Positions 9,053 to 17,349 of a DNA stretch of 53,702 bases are shown piece by piece (position 1 is the first letter of the stretch; every line of letters begins with the position of its first letter). The stretch spans positions 1-53,702 of the forward strand of contig DWYS01000047.1 in assembly GCA_019118585.1 (NCBI GenBank), in the 5' to 3' direction. A program made the position numbers and the translations under genes. This DNA is from Candidatus Enterocloster faecavium. Lineage in GTDB: Bacteria; Bacillota; Clostridia; Lachnospirales; Lachnospiraceae. The notes below the pieces were generated by a model that searched no databases, was not told the origin of the DNA, and saw nothing but the letters and a program-made list of their open reading frames with translations.

Positions 9053-9985
9053 ATGGCTGAAGGAAAGAAAGGCTTTTTTGGCAGACTGGTGGAGGGATTA
9101 TCCAAGACCAGAAATAATATCGTATCGGGAATTGACTCCATTTTCAGCGGTTTTTCCGCTATTGATGATGATTTTTATGAGGAGATCGAAGAAACTCTGA
9201 TCATGGGGGATATCGGCATCCAGACCACCATGTCCATTGTGGAGGATTTGCGCAAAAAGGTAAAGGAGCAGCATATTAAGGAACCGGAAGAGTGCAAGGA
9301 GCTCCTGATTTCCAGCATCAAAGAGCAGATGGACCTGGGAGAGAATGCCTATGAATTTGAACATAGAAAATCCGTTGTTCTGGTAATCGGCGTCAACGGC
9401 GTCGGCAAGACCACCTCTGTGGGCAAGCTGGCGGGACAGCTGAAGGACAGCGGTCACAAGGTCATGCTGGCGGCAGCGGATACGTTCCGGGCGGCTGCAA
9501 TTGAGCAGCTGACGGAGTGGGCCAACCGGGCCGGCGTGGAGATCATTGCTCAGCAGGAGGGCTCGGACCCGGCTGCAGTCATCTATGATGCGGTGGCGGC
9601 TGCCAAATCCCGCAAAGCCGATGTGCTGATCTGCGATACCGCAGGACGGCTTCACAATAAAAAGAATCTCATGGAGGAGCTGCGGAAAATTAACCGCATC
9701 ATCGACAAGGAGTATCCGGAAGCTTACCGGGAGACTTTGGTGGTGCTGGACGGAACCACCGGGCAGAATGCCCTGGCCCAGGCCAGACAGTTTATGGAGG
9801 TGGCGGATATCACCGGCATCATTTTAACAAAGCTGGACGGCACGGCAAAGGGCGGTATCGCGGTAGCGATCCAGTCGGAGCTGGGAATCCCGGTTAAATA
9901 CATCGGCATCGGCGAGAAGATTGATGATTTGCAGAAGTTCAACGCAGATGATTTTGTCAATGCGCTGTTCCATGTGCAGAAATAA
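9053..9985 (+). CDS. ftsY: signal recognition particle receptor FtsY
   Basis: GTPase that docks SRP-bound ribosomes at the membrane. 310 residues with the NG domain and only a short N-terminal region (no long acidic A domain as in E. coli). GTPase motifs: GVNGVGKTT near 115, DTFRAAA, DTAGRLHNK near 198, TKLDGTAKGG near 263. The start has GGAGGAGAATGCT upstream. It lies about 100 bases after smc, as in Bacillus; the gap may hold a weak promoter but none is clear. Confidence 0.97.
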   Translation: MAEGKKGFFGRLVEGLSKTRNNIVSGIDSIFSGFSAIDDDFYEEIEETLIMGDIGIQTTMSIVEDLRKKVKEQHIKEPEECKELLISSIKEQMDLGENAYEFEHRKSVVLVIGVNGVGKTTSVGKLAGQLKDSGHKVMLAAADTFRAAAIEQLTEWANRAGVEIIAQQEGSDPAAVIYDAVAAAKSRKADVLICDTAGRLHNKKNLMEELRKINRIIDKEYPEAYRETLVVLDGTTGQNALAQARQFMEVADITGIILTKLDGTAKGGIAVAIQSELGIPVKYIGIGEKIDDLQKFNADDFVNALFHVQK

Positions 9986-10047
9986 ACATTCCCTTTCAAA
10001 AGGAGCATCGTCGGAGAACAAAAACGGAGAAAAGAAGGTAGGAAGAC

Positions 10048-11280
10048 ATGGAAGAATTAACACTGGAGAAATTTGAGGAAGCGTCGGAGATCGTCAAGGA
10101 AGTAACCCTGGAGACCAAACTGGTGTACAGCGAGTATTTTTCCGCCCAGACAGGGAACAAGGTATACTTTAAGCCGGAGAACATGCAGTACACCGGTGCC
10201 TACAAGGTGAGAGGAGCTTACTACAAAATCAGCACATTAAGCGAGGAGGAGAGGGAGAAGGGACTGATCACCGCCTCCGCAGGCAACCATGCCCAGGGCG
10301 TGGCCTATGCGGCCAAGCTGGCCGGTGTGAAGGCTGTGGTGGTGATGCCCACCACAACGCCGCTGATGAAGGTAAACCGCACCAAGAGCTATGGGGCAGA
10401 GGTGATCCTGGCCGGAGACGTATTTGACGAGGCATGCGACTATGCTTACAAGCTGGCGGACGAGAAGGGCTATACCTTTGTACATCCCTTTGACGATCTG
10501 GAGGTGGCTACCGGTCAGGGAACCATCGCCATGGAGATCATCAAGGAGCTTCCTACCGTAGATTATATTCTGGTCCCCATCGGCGGAGGCGGCCTGTGTA
10601 CCGGTGTTTCCACCTTGGCCAAATTCTTAAATCCCAAGATTAAGGTGATCGGCGTGGAGCCTGCGGGCGCCAACTGCATGCAGGAGTCCCTGCGCCAGGG
10701 TCATGTGGTGACCCTTCCGGATGTGAATACCATTGCCGACGGTACGGCGGTGAAACGTCCCGGGGAGAAGCTGTTCCCCTACATTCAGCAGAATGTGGAC
10801 GATATCATCACCATCGAGGACAGCGAGCTGATTGTTGCGTTCCTGGATATGGTGGAGAATCACAAGATGATTGTAGAGAATTCCGGACTTCTGACAGTGG
10901 CTGCCTTAAAGCATATGAACGTTCAGAAGAAGAAGATCGTCTCTATTTTAAGCGGCGGGAATATGGATGTGATCACCATGTCCTCCATCGTTCAGCATGG
11001 ATTGATCCAGAGAGACCGGGTATTCACGGTTTCCGTGCTGCTGCCGGATAAGCCCGGAGAGCTGGCAAAGGTTGCGGAGCTTCTGGCCAAGGAACAGGGC
11101 AATATCATCAAGCTGGAGCATAACCAGTTTATCAGCATCAACCGGAATGCTGCCGTGGAGCTGCGGATTACCATGGAGGCATTCGGAACCGAGCATAAGA
11201 ATCAGATTGTAGCAGCTTTGACCAACGCGGGATATCGTCCCAAACTGGTGAAGTTCAAAGGAACTTTCAGCGAGATGTAA
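10048..11280 (+). CDS. ilvA: threonine ammonia-lyase with C-terminal ACT domain
   Basis: PLP enzyme that deaminates threonine to 2-oxobutyrate, feeding isoleucine synthesis or threonine breakdown. 410 residues. The PLP lysine lies in TGAYKVRGAYYK near residue 54; the glycine-rich phosphate loop GGGGLCTGV is near 181; a C-terminal ACT domain begins near 328 (FTVSVLLPDKPGELAKVAELL), which in the family binds an amino-acid effector. Length and single ACT domain fit the short TdcB-like form rather than the long E. coli IlvA. It stands alone, ended by a hairpin. Confidence 0.92.
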   Translation: MEELTLEKFEEASEIVKEVTLETKLVYSEYFSAQTGNKVYFKPENMQYTGAYKVRGAYYKISTLSEEEREKGLITASAGNHAQGVAYAAKLAGVKAVVVMPTTTPLMKVNRTKSYGAEVILAGDVFDEACDYAYKLADEKGYTFVHPFDDLEVATGQGTIAMEIIKELPTVDYILVPIGGGGLCTGVSTLAKFLNPKIKVIGVEPAGANCMQESLRQGHVVTLPDVNTIADGTAVKRPGEKLFPYIQQNVDDIITIEDSELIVAFLDMVENHKMIVENSGLLTVAALKHMNVQKKKIVSILSGGNMDVITMSSIVQHGLIQRDRVFTVSVLLPDKPGELAKVAELLAKEQGNIIKLEHNQFISINRNAAVELRITMEAFGTEHKNQIVAALTNAGYRPKLVKFKGTFSEM

Positions 11281-11287
11281 GAACCAG

Positions 11288-11322
11288 CAGGCCCCGGATC
11301 TTTAAGCGGGGCCTGTAGTTTA
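11288..11322 (+). terminator. intrinsic terminator after ilvA
   Basis: 8-bp GC-rich stem CAGGCCCC/GGGGCCTG with a 12-base loop, then TAGTTTAT. It lies in the 56-base gap before the CLC gene. Confidence 0.7.
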
Positions 11323-11336
11323 TAGGGGAAACAGAT

Positions 11337-12602
11337 ATGAGTATCATGAAAAAAATACAATGGAAAAGTCCGGTCTGGGACAATCTTTTATATTTTATCA
11401 AATGGTCGCTGATCTCAGCGGTTTTAGGGACAGTAGGAGGCTTCTTCGGAAGCCTCTTCTCCCTTGGAATTACCTGGGTTACAGGGCTGCGCCAGAATGT
11501 ACCCCAGCTTTTATTTTTCATGCCTTTAAGCGGCCTGGCCATTGTCTGGCTTTACCATGTGTTTCACCAGGAGAAAAACAGGGGAACGGATATGGTCATC
11601 GATTCCATTTCATCCAACGAGAAGGTGACAGGCATCACGGGGCCGCTGATTTTTGTATCCACCATTTTAACCCATCTGGTAGGAGGCTCTTCCGGACGGG
11701 AGGGAGCAGCTCTTCAGTTGGGAGGCAGCATCGGAAGTGTTTTGGGAAGGCTTTTAAAGCTGGATGAGAAGGACCTGAAAATCGCCACCATGTGCGGTAT
11801 GAGCGCCGTTTTTTCCGCCTTGTTCGGGACGCCTATTGCGGCAGGCGTCTTTTCTCTGGAGGTGGTAAGCATCGGAGTGCTCTATTACGCGGCTATGGTG
11901 CCCTGCCTGTTTTCTGCTTATATCGGACAGGCGGTGGCAGGAGCCTTTGGGATTCCTCCGGAACGTTATCTCATTACCCAGGTACCCCCGATCAGCTTTC
12001 AGAGCGTGGGCCTTGCGGTGCTTTTGGGAGCCTTATGCGCTTTAGTCAGCATGGCCTTCTGCATCATCCTGCATCAGACCAGCCACCTCTACCGGCAGTA
12101 TCTTCAAAACCCCTATATCCGGGTCCTGACGGGGAGCGTGCTGTTTATCCTGCTGACTCTGCTGGCGGGAACCGATGACTATCTGGGAAGCGGAATGGTG
12201 CTGATGGAACGGGCGGTGGAAGGACAGGCCCGTCCTGAGGCATTTCTTCTGAAGATGATTTTTACAGCCATTGCATTAGGCGCAGGATTCAAGGGAGGAG
12301 AGATCGTGCCCACTCTGTGCGTGGGAGCGACTTTTGGCTGCGCGGTGGGAAATCTGCTGGGCTTTTATCCGCCGCTCTGTGCGGCCTGCGGCATGGCGGC
12401 CCTTTTTGTGGGCGTTACCAACTGCCCCATCACATCCCTGATCATTGCCCTGGAGCTGTTCGGATACAGCGGAATGGAGTATTTTTCGATCGTGATCGCA
12501 GTGTCCTTCGCCCTCAGCGGGTACTATGGACTGTACGCCAGCCAGAAGTTCGTCTATTCCAAGACGAAGACAGAGTTTATTAACCGGAAGCCTAATCCCT
12601 GA
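11337..12602 (+). CDS. CLC family anion transporter, fluoride-exporter-like subgroup
   Basis: Polytopic inner-membrane protein of 421 residues with about ten or more hydrophobic segments. The CLC core is clear: GGSSGREGAALQLGG with the gating glutamate at E122, and GTPIAAGVFSLEV further on. The usual chloride selectivity motif GSGIP is absent; the equivalent stretch reads RGTDMVIDSI. That stretch, the ITGPLIF...LTHLVGG approach to GREG and the second-half GTPIA segment resemble the CLC-F (EriC-F) fluoride/proton antiporters as I remember them. No fluoride riboswitch was recognised in the 56 bases upstream. Annotated chloride channel by default; fluoride export is inference. Confidence 0.85.
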   Translation: MSIMKKIQWKSPVWDNLLYFIKWSLISAVLGTVGGFFGSLFSLGITWVTGLRQNVPQLLFFMPLSGLAIVWLYHVFHQEKNRGTDMVIDSISSNEKVTGITGPLIFVSTILTHLVGGSSGREGAALQLGGSIGSVLGRLLKLDEKDLKIATMCGMSAVFSALFGTPIAAGVFSLEVVSIGVLYYAAMVPCLFSAYIGQAVAGAFGIPPERYLITQVPPISFQSVGLAVLLGALCALVSMAFCIILHQTSHLYRQYLQNPYIRVLTGSVLFILLTLLAGTDDYLGSGMVLMERAVEGQARPEAFLLKMIFTAIALGAGFKGGEIVPTLCVGATFGCAVGNLLGFYPPLCAACGMAALFVGVTNCPITSLIIALELFGYSGMEYFSIVIAVSFALSGYYGLYASQKFVYSKTKTEFINRKPNP

Positions 12603-12635
12603 GCTGTCGGAAGATTTTGCGGGAGGCAAGAGTGT

Positions 12636-12932
12636 ATGCTGGAATTAAAGGATTTTATGCCGATTAATTTTTTGAAGAAGGAGAAATTTACCGGAAGCTC
12701 TAAAGGAATGCGGTTTCGCATGGAAAAACGGGAGCAGGAGGGGGAGGAGACGGCCCTGGCGGTGACGGTATGGCCGGAACCCTACAGTTATGACGCGACG
12801 CCAAAGGAGGAGCGGGAGGAGAAACTGTTTTCCTTTGATTCCGATGGAATCGCCCAGGGGGTCAGCTGGATCAATGAGCGTCTGGAAACAGAGGCGGACC
12901 GATGGAGAAAGGCAAATGAAAGCTGGAGATAG
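12636..12932 (+). CDS. small hypothetical protein, 98 residues
   Basis: Soluble, highly charged protein of unknown function. The first part (MLELKDFMPINFLKKEKFTGS) is followed by an acidic/basic mixed region with an aromatic patch VWPEPYSYDATP, and a helical C-terminus rich in Glu/Arg. A ribosome site (GGGAGGCAAGAG) precedes the ATG. No signal peptide or membrane segment. It starts 33 bases after the CLC gene and is probably cotranscribed with it. I do not recognise a named family, though the sequence looks like real coding DNA rather than a shadow. Confidence 0.65.
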   Translation: MLELKDFMPINFLKKEKFTGSSKGMRFRMEKREQEGEETALAVTVWPEPYSYDATPKEEREEKLFSFDSDGIAQGVSWINERLETEADRWRKANESWR

Positions 12933-12999
12933 ATGCGTTTGGAGGTGCCGTCCAGGGTGGAGTACAGCCTGGCGGAACCGGGAAGGGCAGGGATCCCTG

Positions 13000-13225
13000 T
13001 CAGGGAGCAGGGATATTTTCAGCCGTATTGCCGCTGTAGTAGCAATGGGTCAGCTTCTGCCGTTCAACGAGAATAGAAGCCTGATCTAACTGGACCAGCA
13101 CCTCGTCCATAATGGCGATATTTGCTGCAGATCCCGCTGACGATCGTCTCTGCCTGCTCCAGCGGAATCTGCTGTGTGTAGGTATCTTTGTCGTTTGTGC
13201 CGATATAGAGCACATATTTTCCCTG
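13000..13225 (-). pseudogene. gene relic with internal deletion, unidentified family
   Basis: On the minus strand one frame reads GKYVLYIGTNDKDTYTQQIP then LEQAETIVSGICSKY (about 13222 down to 13118), and a second frame continues with AIMDEVLVQLDQASILVE to a stop at 13000. Together they look like the front and back of one small protein with the middle lost and the frame broken. The front half resembles a small conserved family in clostridia, possibly DUF3574-like; that name is a guess. It lies just downstream of the MATE gene on the same strand. No start codon or ribosome site is left. The surrounding 12933-13260 holds nothing else I can support. Confidence 0.5.
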
Positions 13226-13260
13226 AGAAGCTGTTTCAAAGGGCAGCACCAGCAGGATTT

Positions 13261-14588
13261 TTATAAAGAAGGGGCGGAATAAAATTTTCTTGCAAATAGG
13301 TGCATGGATACAGCCAGCGCCCAGCCAGCTCCCGTTGCAAGTGCTACTCCTGCCAGCCCCATTCTTCTGGTCAGGAACCATGAAAGAATAACCCGAAGAG
13401 ATAATTGCAGGGCCGAACAGACCGCAGGTACATGGATATGTCCGGTTCCCTGAAAATATCCCACATTGGCACATCCGATAAAGCATAGGGGGTAAAAGAA
13501 TGCTACGACTCTCAGGTAATAAACGGCCGGGGACAGGGAGCTGAGGTTATCTTTTGGAAGGGCCAGGCGGCAAAGAGGGGAGGCGCTCAGAAATAAGAGG
13601 AGAGCCATCACCATACCTAAGGCGGCCATCATTCTAAATCCATTTCTAAAACCATTCTCTGCTCTTTTGTAATTCCCGGCTCCGGTATTTTGACCTATAA
13701 AAACAGATTCTGCGGCAGAACCGCTATCTCCAAAGGAATTTGCAAATGCTTCTATTCTTGTGGCTGCTGTATAAGCATTAATAGAAGCTGTTCCAAGGCG
13801 ATTGACAACACTTTGAACGAGCAGTTTTCCAATGTAAATGCTTGCCTGCTGTAATGCGGAGGCAGAGGCAAAACGGATTGTCTGCATCAGAAGGGCGGGG
13901 TCAACCCGCAGATCCTCACGATGAATCATGAGCTGGGGATATTTTATCTTTAGATGGATCCCGGACAATGCCGCTGCTATAAATTGCGATAAGATCGTTG
14001 CCCAGGCAGCACCGGAAATTCCGAGAGAAAGCCCTGCCACAAACCAGATATCCAGCAGGAGATTTGTAAAGATGGAGATCCCAAGAAAAATGAGCGTTGC
14101 CAAGGTATTGCCAACTGCGCGCAGTACAGCGGCCAATAGGTTGTTGGCAAAACAGACGATCAGTCCTCCCAAAATAATGTGCAGGTAGGAGCTGGTCAAT
14201 CCAATGAGGGAATCCGGCGTTTGGATCAGCCGCAGCAAAGGTTCTGATAAAAAGATAAATCCAATGCTGATAAAAATGGTAAAAAGCCCGCCAAAGAAAA
14301 CGGCATGAAAAAATTCACGGTGAAAGGTTTTTAGATCATCTTTCCCGTATAAATAAGATAATATGACGCAGACACCGGTGCAGGCTCCTGTTAAGATAAA
14401 CAAGAATAGATTCATAACAGTCCCGCCGATGCCTGCGGCGCCAAATGCATCAGAGCCGTTGAACCATCCGAGGATCAGTGCATCAATCATATTGTACATT
14501 TCTGCAATATATTTCCCAAAAGCAGCGGCAATGCCAGGTGGGTTAATTGTTTTGTAATAGAACCAGAAGTTACAGTATGCTGCTCCAA
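13261..14588 (-). pseudogene. MATE family efflux transporter, frameshifted near the N-terminus
   Basis: Multidrug/toxin exporter family, cytoplasmic membrane, Na+ or H+ driven. The main frame (14499 to 13261, 412 residues) begins MYNMIDALILGW, which is the middle of the first MATE helix. The missing N-terminus lies just upstream in another frame: a TTG at 14588 with AAGGGGAGG before it gives LEQHTVTSGSITKQLTHLAL, then PLLLGNILQ. Joining this to MYNMID needs one extra base between 14502 and 14499, so a single-base deletion split the gene. With the repair the length is about 441, normal for MATE. The rest, with about twelve membrane segments, is intact. It may be a recent inactivation, a sequencing slip or a programmed event. 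A LysR gene is divergent. Confidence 0.8.
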
Positions 14589-14665
14589 GATGTTTCCTCC
14601 CCTTAGAAATTTTGCATTTCTATTATATGGGAAAAGAAAATGCTTGTAAAATGCCGGTTTATTCC

Positions 14666-14694
14666 TTAAAATATAATATAAATATTATATTTAA
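14666..14694 (+). promoter_or_regulatory. A+T-rich near-perfect inverted repeat, candidate LysR operator
   Basis: Arms TTAAAATATAATA and TATTATATTTAA (one extra A on the left) around a 4-base centre, placed between the divergent MATE and LysR genes and ending 10 bases before the LysR start. It overlaps the likely -10/leader of the LysR gene, so self-control is plausible. Confidence 0.45.
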
Positions 14695-14704
14695 GAGGAA
14701 ATAT

Positions 14705-15595
14705 ATGACACAGCAAAGTATAGAGATATTTCTTGCCGTAGTGCGTACTGGGAGTATCAGCGGGGCAGCCCAAACGTTCTATATTACTCAGCCCGCCGTA
14801 AGCAGACACATACGGGATTTAGAAAATGAGATCGGCTGTACCTTATTTCAGAGGGGAAAAGGCATTCGGAAAATTTCGCTGACAGAGCAGGGGGAATCCT
14901 TTTTAGCTTTGGCACAGCGCTGGCTGACCCTTTGGAGGGAAACCAGGGAAATTTCCGCGAAGACCGCACCGCGATTAAACCTGTCCTCTGTCGGCAGTAT
15001 CAGTACATATATTCTTCCGGATGTGATCCAGCGTTTTATTTCCGAGCATCCTGAAATTACGTTTCATTTCAGCAATCACCACTCCTTTGAAGCATATCGG
15101 TATGTGGAAAATGGAACATCAAATTTAGCTTTTATATCGGATGATATGTACTATAGCGGAGTTGAAACGATTCCTGCATTTCGGGAACCTATGGTGCTTC
15201 TCGCATCAAAGTCATATGAGCTGCCAGATTCTCCTGTTCATCCCGCACAACTTGATCCGCTGCAGGAGATCAGGCTGCCCTGGAATCCGGAATATGATGT
15301 GTGGCATGATTTTTGGTTTTCGCTAACAGCTCCTGCAAGAGCTGTTATTGACCAGATGAGCCTTTTGGAGGCATTTTTATCGTGGGGGGAATGTTGGGCC
15401 ATTACCCCAATATCCGTAGCAAATGCCATTTCACTGCGATGTGCCGTGTCTGTTCATGAGCTGCAGGAAGGTCCGTCCCCGCGGATCATCTACTATTTGA
15501 AGAATCCCAGTTCATGTCCGCAATCAGTGCCGATTTTCTTGGCATGCCTGAAGCAGAGCATCCTACAGTTATCTGGTATGGAATGTTTGTTATAA
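14705..15595 (+). CDS. LysR family transcriptional regulator
   Basis: 296 residues. Winged helix at about 1-60 with GSISGAAQTFYITQPAVSRH as the helix-turn-helix, followed by the periplasmic-binding-protein-like effector domain with the usual LNLSSVGSISTYILP opening. Start at 14705 is chosen because it gives the classic TQQSIEIFLAVV N-terminus and has AAGAGGAAA upstream; an in-frame start at 14612 would extend into the operator region. It is divergent from the MATE gene, so it probably controls that exporter. Codon use is A+T-richer than in the core genes on both sides. Confidence 0.9.
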   Translation: MTQQSIEIFLAVVRTGSISGAAQTFYITQPAVSRHIRDLENEIGCTLFQRGKGIRKISLTEQGESFLALAQRWLTLWRETREISAKTAPRLNLSSVGSISTYILPDVIQRFISEHPEITFHFSNHHSFEAYRYVENGTSNLAFISDDMYYSGVETIPAFREPMVLLASKSYELPDSPVHPAQLDPLQEIRLPWNPEYDVWHDFWFSLTAPARAVIDQMSLLEAFLSWGECWAITPISVANAISLRCAVSVHELQEGPSPRIIYYLKNPSSCPQSVPIFLACLKQSILQLSGMECLL

Positions 15596-15601
15596 TGGAA
15601 A

Positions 15602-15928
15602 AATTTTCTAATTATCAGCAAGAGCTGCTGCAGCATCCGTTCGGATTTGTATATCGTCACCAACAACAAGAAAAAGGTATACCGGCAGATGAAGGCCAAT
15701 GGCAAGGTGGAGATCTGCGGGATGCACAAAGGCACCTGGATTCGCGTGGAGGGCGAAGTCAAGGAGGATACACGCAGGGAAGCCCGCATCGCCATGATGG
15801 ACGATAACAAAGCAGCTCTGAGCAGCATGTACACGGTAGATGATAACCTGATGACCGTGTTTTACTTCAAGCATGGTACGGCAACCATTTATTCCTTTAC
15901 TGCTGAGCCGGAAGTGATCGAGCTGTAA
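15602..15928 (+). pseudogene. pyridoxamine 5'-phosphate oxidase-like protein, N-terminus lost
   Basis: The C-terminal two thirds of a small flavin-binding split-barrel protein: SDLYIVTNNKKKVYRQMKAN, KVEICGMHKGTWIRVEGEV, and an end AEPEVIEL. Full members are about 130-140 residues and begin with some 40 residues that are missing here; the frame upstream of about 15638 reads unrelated sequence. The first usable start would be TTG at 15647, with no ribosome site, giving 93 residues. The break point sits about 40 bases after the LysR stop. Likely a decayed insertion or deletion product. Confidence 0.65.
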
Positions 15929-16066
15929 GAACGTTGCACGAAGCAGAAAGGCATTTACTGCACCAGTTTGGAAGGTCCCTTGATGGGACGAGTTTTACAG
16001 ATGATCCAGCAAAGGGGCGATATTCTTAAAAAGGAGTATCGCCGCTTGTTGTATGTGGGGAAATAG
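15929..16066 (+). pseudogene. unidentified 3' gene fragment
   Basis: An open stretch ending at a TAG at 16064-16066 reads GIYCTSLEGPLMGRVLQMIQ then QRGDILKKEYRRLLYVGK. It looks like the end of a real protein but has no start codon, ribosome site or full domain. I do not recognise the family. Confidence 0.3.
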
Positions 16067-16096
16067 GTGACTTGAGTAAATGTTCATTTTCCGTAA

Positions 16097-16492
16097 AGTA
16101 ACACAAGAGAATTTGGCAGACAGCAGGACACTGTTCTGCAGAAAAGATATTCGCTAAATGATTGGATATGCAATACTGCATTGATCAAGGAATTAAACCG
16201 CTACTACACAGTGTGGCAGGAAACCGTCAATATGATTTTGAAAGACTTTGAAAACAAAAAATTAGTTGAATTGTTCCCTATGCAGGGAGATAAAAGGAAT
16301 AAGCGCATCCAATTCACTGCGGCAGGGAGAGAATACGCCGACACGATTTTGTCTGCATTGCGAAAAGTGGAATTGGCTGCCATTCAAAAAATGGGGCTTG
16401 AACGTATGCACAGACTGAGCGAAGATGGCGCGCTGTTTATAAAACTTTTTCAGGAAGCCGGAGGCAAGAATACCAATGATACAAACGCGTGA
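16097..16492 (+). pseudogene. MarR family regulator remnant
   Basis: The frame carries a MarR wing segment (VNMILKDFENKKLVELFPMQ, then GDKRNKRIQFTAAGREYAD) and a helical C-terminus. The N-terminal dimerisation helices are missing: a TAA at 16094 interrupts the frame upstream, and the helix before the wing (SLNDWICNTALIKELN) looks eroded. Its stop overlaps the ATG (16476) of a MATE gene, showing the two were once a translationally coupled regulator-exporter pair. Probably non-functional. Confidence 0.7.
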
Positions 16493-17045
16493 TACGAAAT
16501 AGTTTTTCAAATATGTTTTTCCGTCCATTTTGTCCTTTGCCCTATCCGGCGTTTATGCGATTGTAGACGGATTTTTCGTGGGGAACAGTTTGGGGGACGT
16601 TGGGATTCCTGCTGTAAATATTGCATATCCTATCGTCGCTTTTATCCAGGCAGTTGGGACGGGGATCGGTATGGGTGGTGCAATTTACTATTCGATTAAC
16701 AAAGCGGAGAAAAAGGAACAAGAAGCCCGCATGTTTACAGCGGGAGCAAACTGGCTGATGATTGCTTTCAGCGTCATTTTAACCGCTGCGGTTTTATGCC
16801 GGTACAAGCCGCTGCTGCGGCTTTTGGGAGCCAGTGGCACGATGCTGTCTTTGGCTGAAGAATACATTGTAGTCGTTACCTTGGGCACGATCCTGCAAAT
16901 TTTCGGCACAGGGCTTGTCCCCCTGATCCGTAATCTCGGCGGTTCCTTTTACGCTATGATTGCCATGACGGCGGGATTTATTAGCAATATCATTCTGGAC
17001 TATCTTTTTGTATGGGTATGGGAGCAAGGCGTGGCCGGAGACTGT
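16476..17045 (+). pseudogene. second MATE exporter, nonsense-mutated and truncated
   Basis: Starts inside the MarR remnant with MIQTRDTK, then an in-frame TAG at 16500-16502, then FFKYVFPSILSFALSGVYAI and a normal MATE N-terminal half (GFFVGNSLGD, GTGIGMGGAIYYS). Homology stops after about 190 residues at WVWEQGVAG, where the sequence changes to the end of a DUF3781 gene on the other strand. A full MATE is about 450 residues, so more than half is gone. Distinct in sequence from the MATE gene at 13.3-14.6 kb. Confidence 0.8.
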
Positions 17046-17290
17046 TTTTTCTTATGAGCTGTAATAATAGTGTAACTATACGCATTCACCGTTATAATGC
17101 AATTATCTACATTTATATACCAATTTTTCCCGTTTCTAGTAATATTGGCATTTGGTGATTTGATTTTGCTTTTGCACCAATCTACAACATTGTCTGTAGC
17201 CAAAGATAAATTTCTTTTAATTCTAACAATACCTAATTCAGTTGTATGTAATTTGTCTAAGTTATTCAGCAACTCACTTTTTATATTCAA
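17000..17290 (-). CDS. DUF3781 domain-containing protein, tail altered at a junction
   Basis: A TTG start at 17290 with AAGGGGGG upstream opens MNIKSELLNNLDKLHTTELG, then NVVDWCKSK, NGKNWYINVDN and ITVNAYSYTIITAHKK, all matching the small DUF3781 family of unknown function. The last 14 or so residues (from about QSPATPCSH) are read from the back of the broken MATE gene, so the native stop was lost in the joining event. The domain itself appears complete, so the product may still fold. The 416 bases downstream in plus coordinates (17291-17706) contain a gene relic and a hairpin. Confidence 0.7.
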   Translation of the reverse strand: MNIKSELLNNLDKLHTTELGIVRIKRNLSLATDNVVDWCKSKIKSPNANITRNGKNWYINVDNCIITVNAYSYTIITAHKKKQSPATPCSHTHTKR

Positions 17291-17349
17291 TCCCTTGTCC
17301 CCCCTTTTATAAATTAGTAAATTTCAATTTATGAACTATTATATCATAC

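Noticed and set aside
8964..9200. 78-codon plus-strand frame between smc and ftsY
   Set aside because: Overlaps ftsY out of frame; the part outside ftsY is basic low-information sequence and lacks a ribosome site.
11281..11336. Fluoride riboswitch before the CLC gene
   Set aside because: The gap is only 56 bases, mostly the ilvA terminator; the riboswitch core sequence was not found.
13928..14188. Plus-strand frame inside the minus-strand MATE gene
   Set aside because: Shadow of the transporter; no motif.
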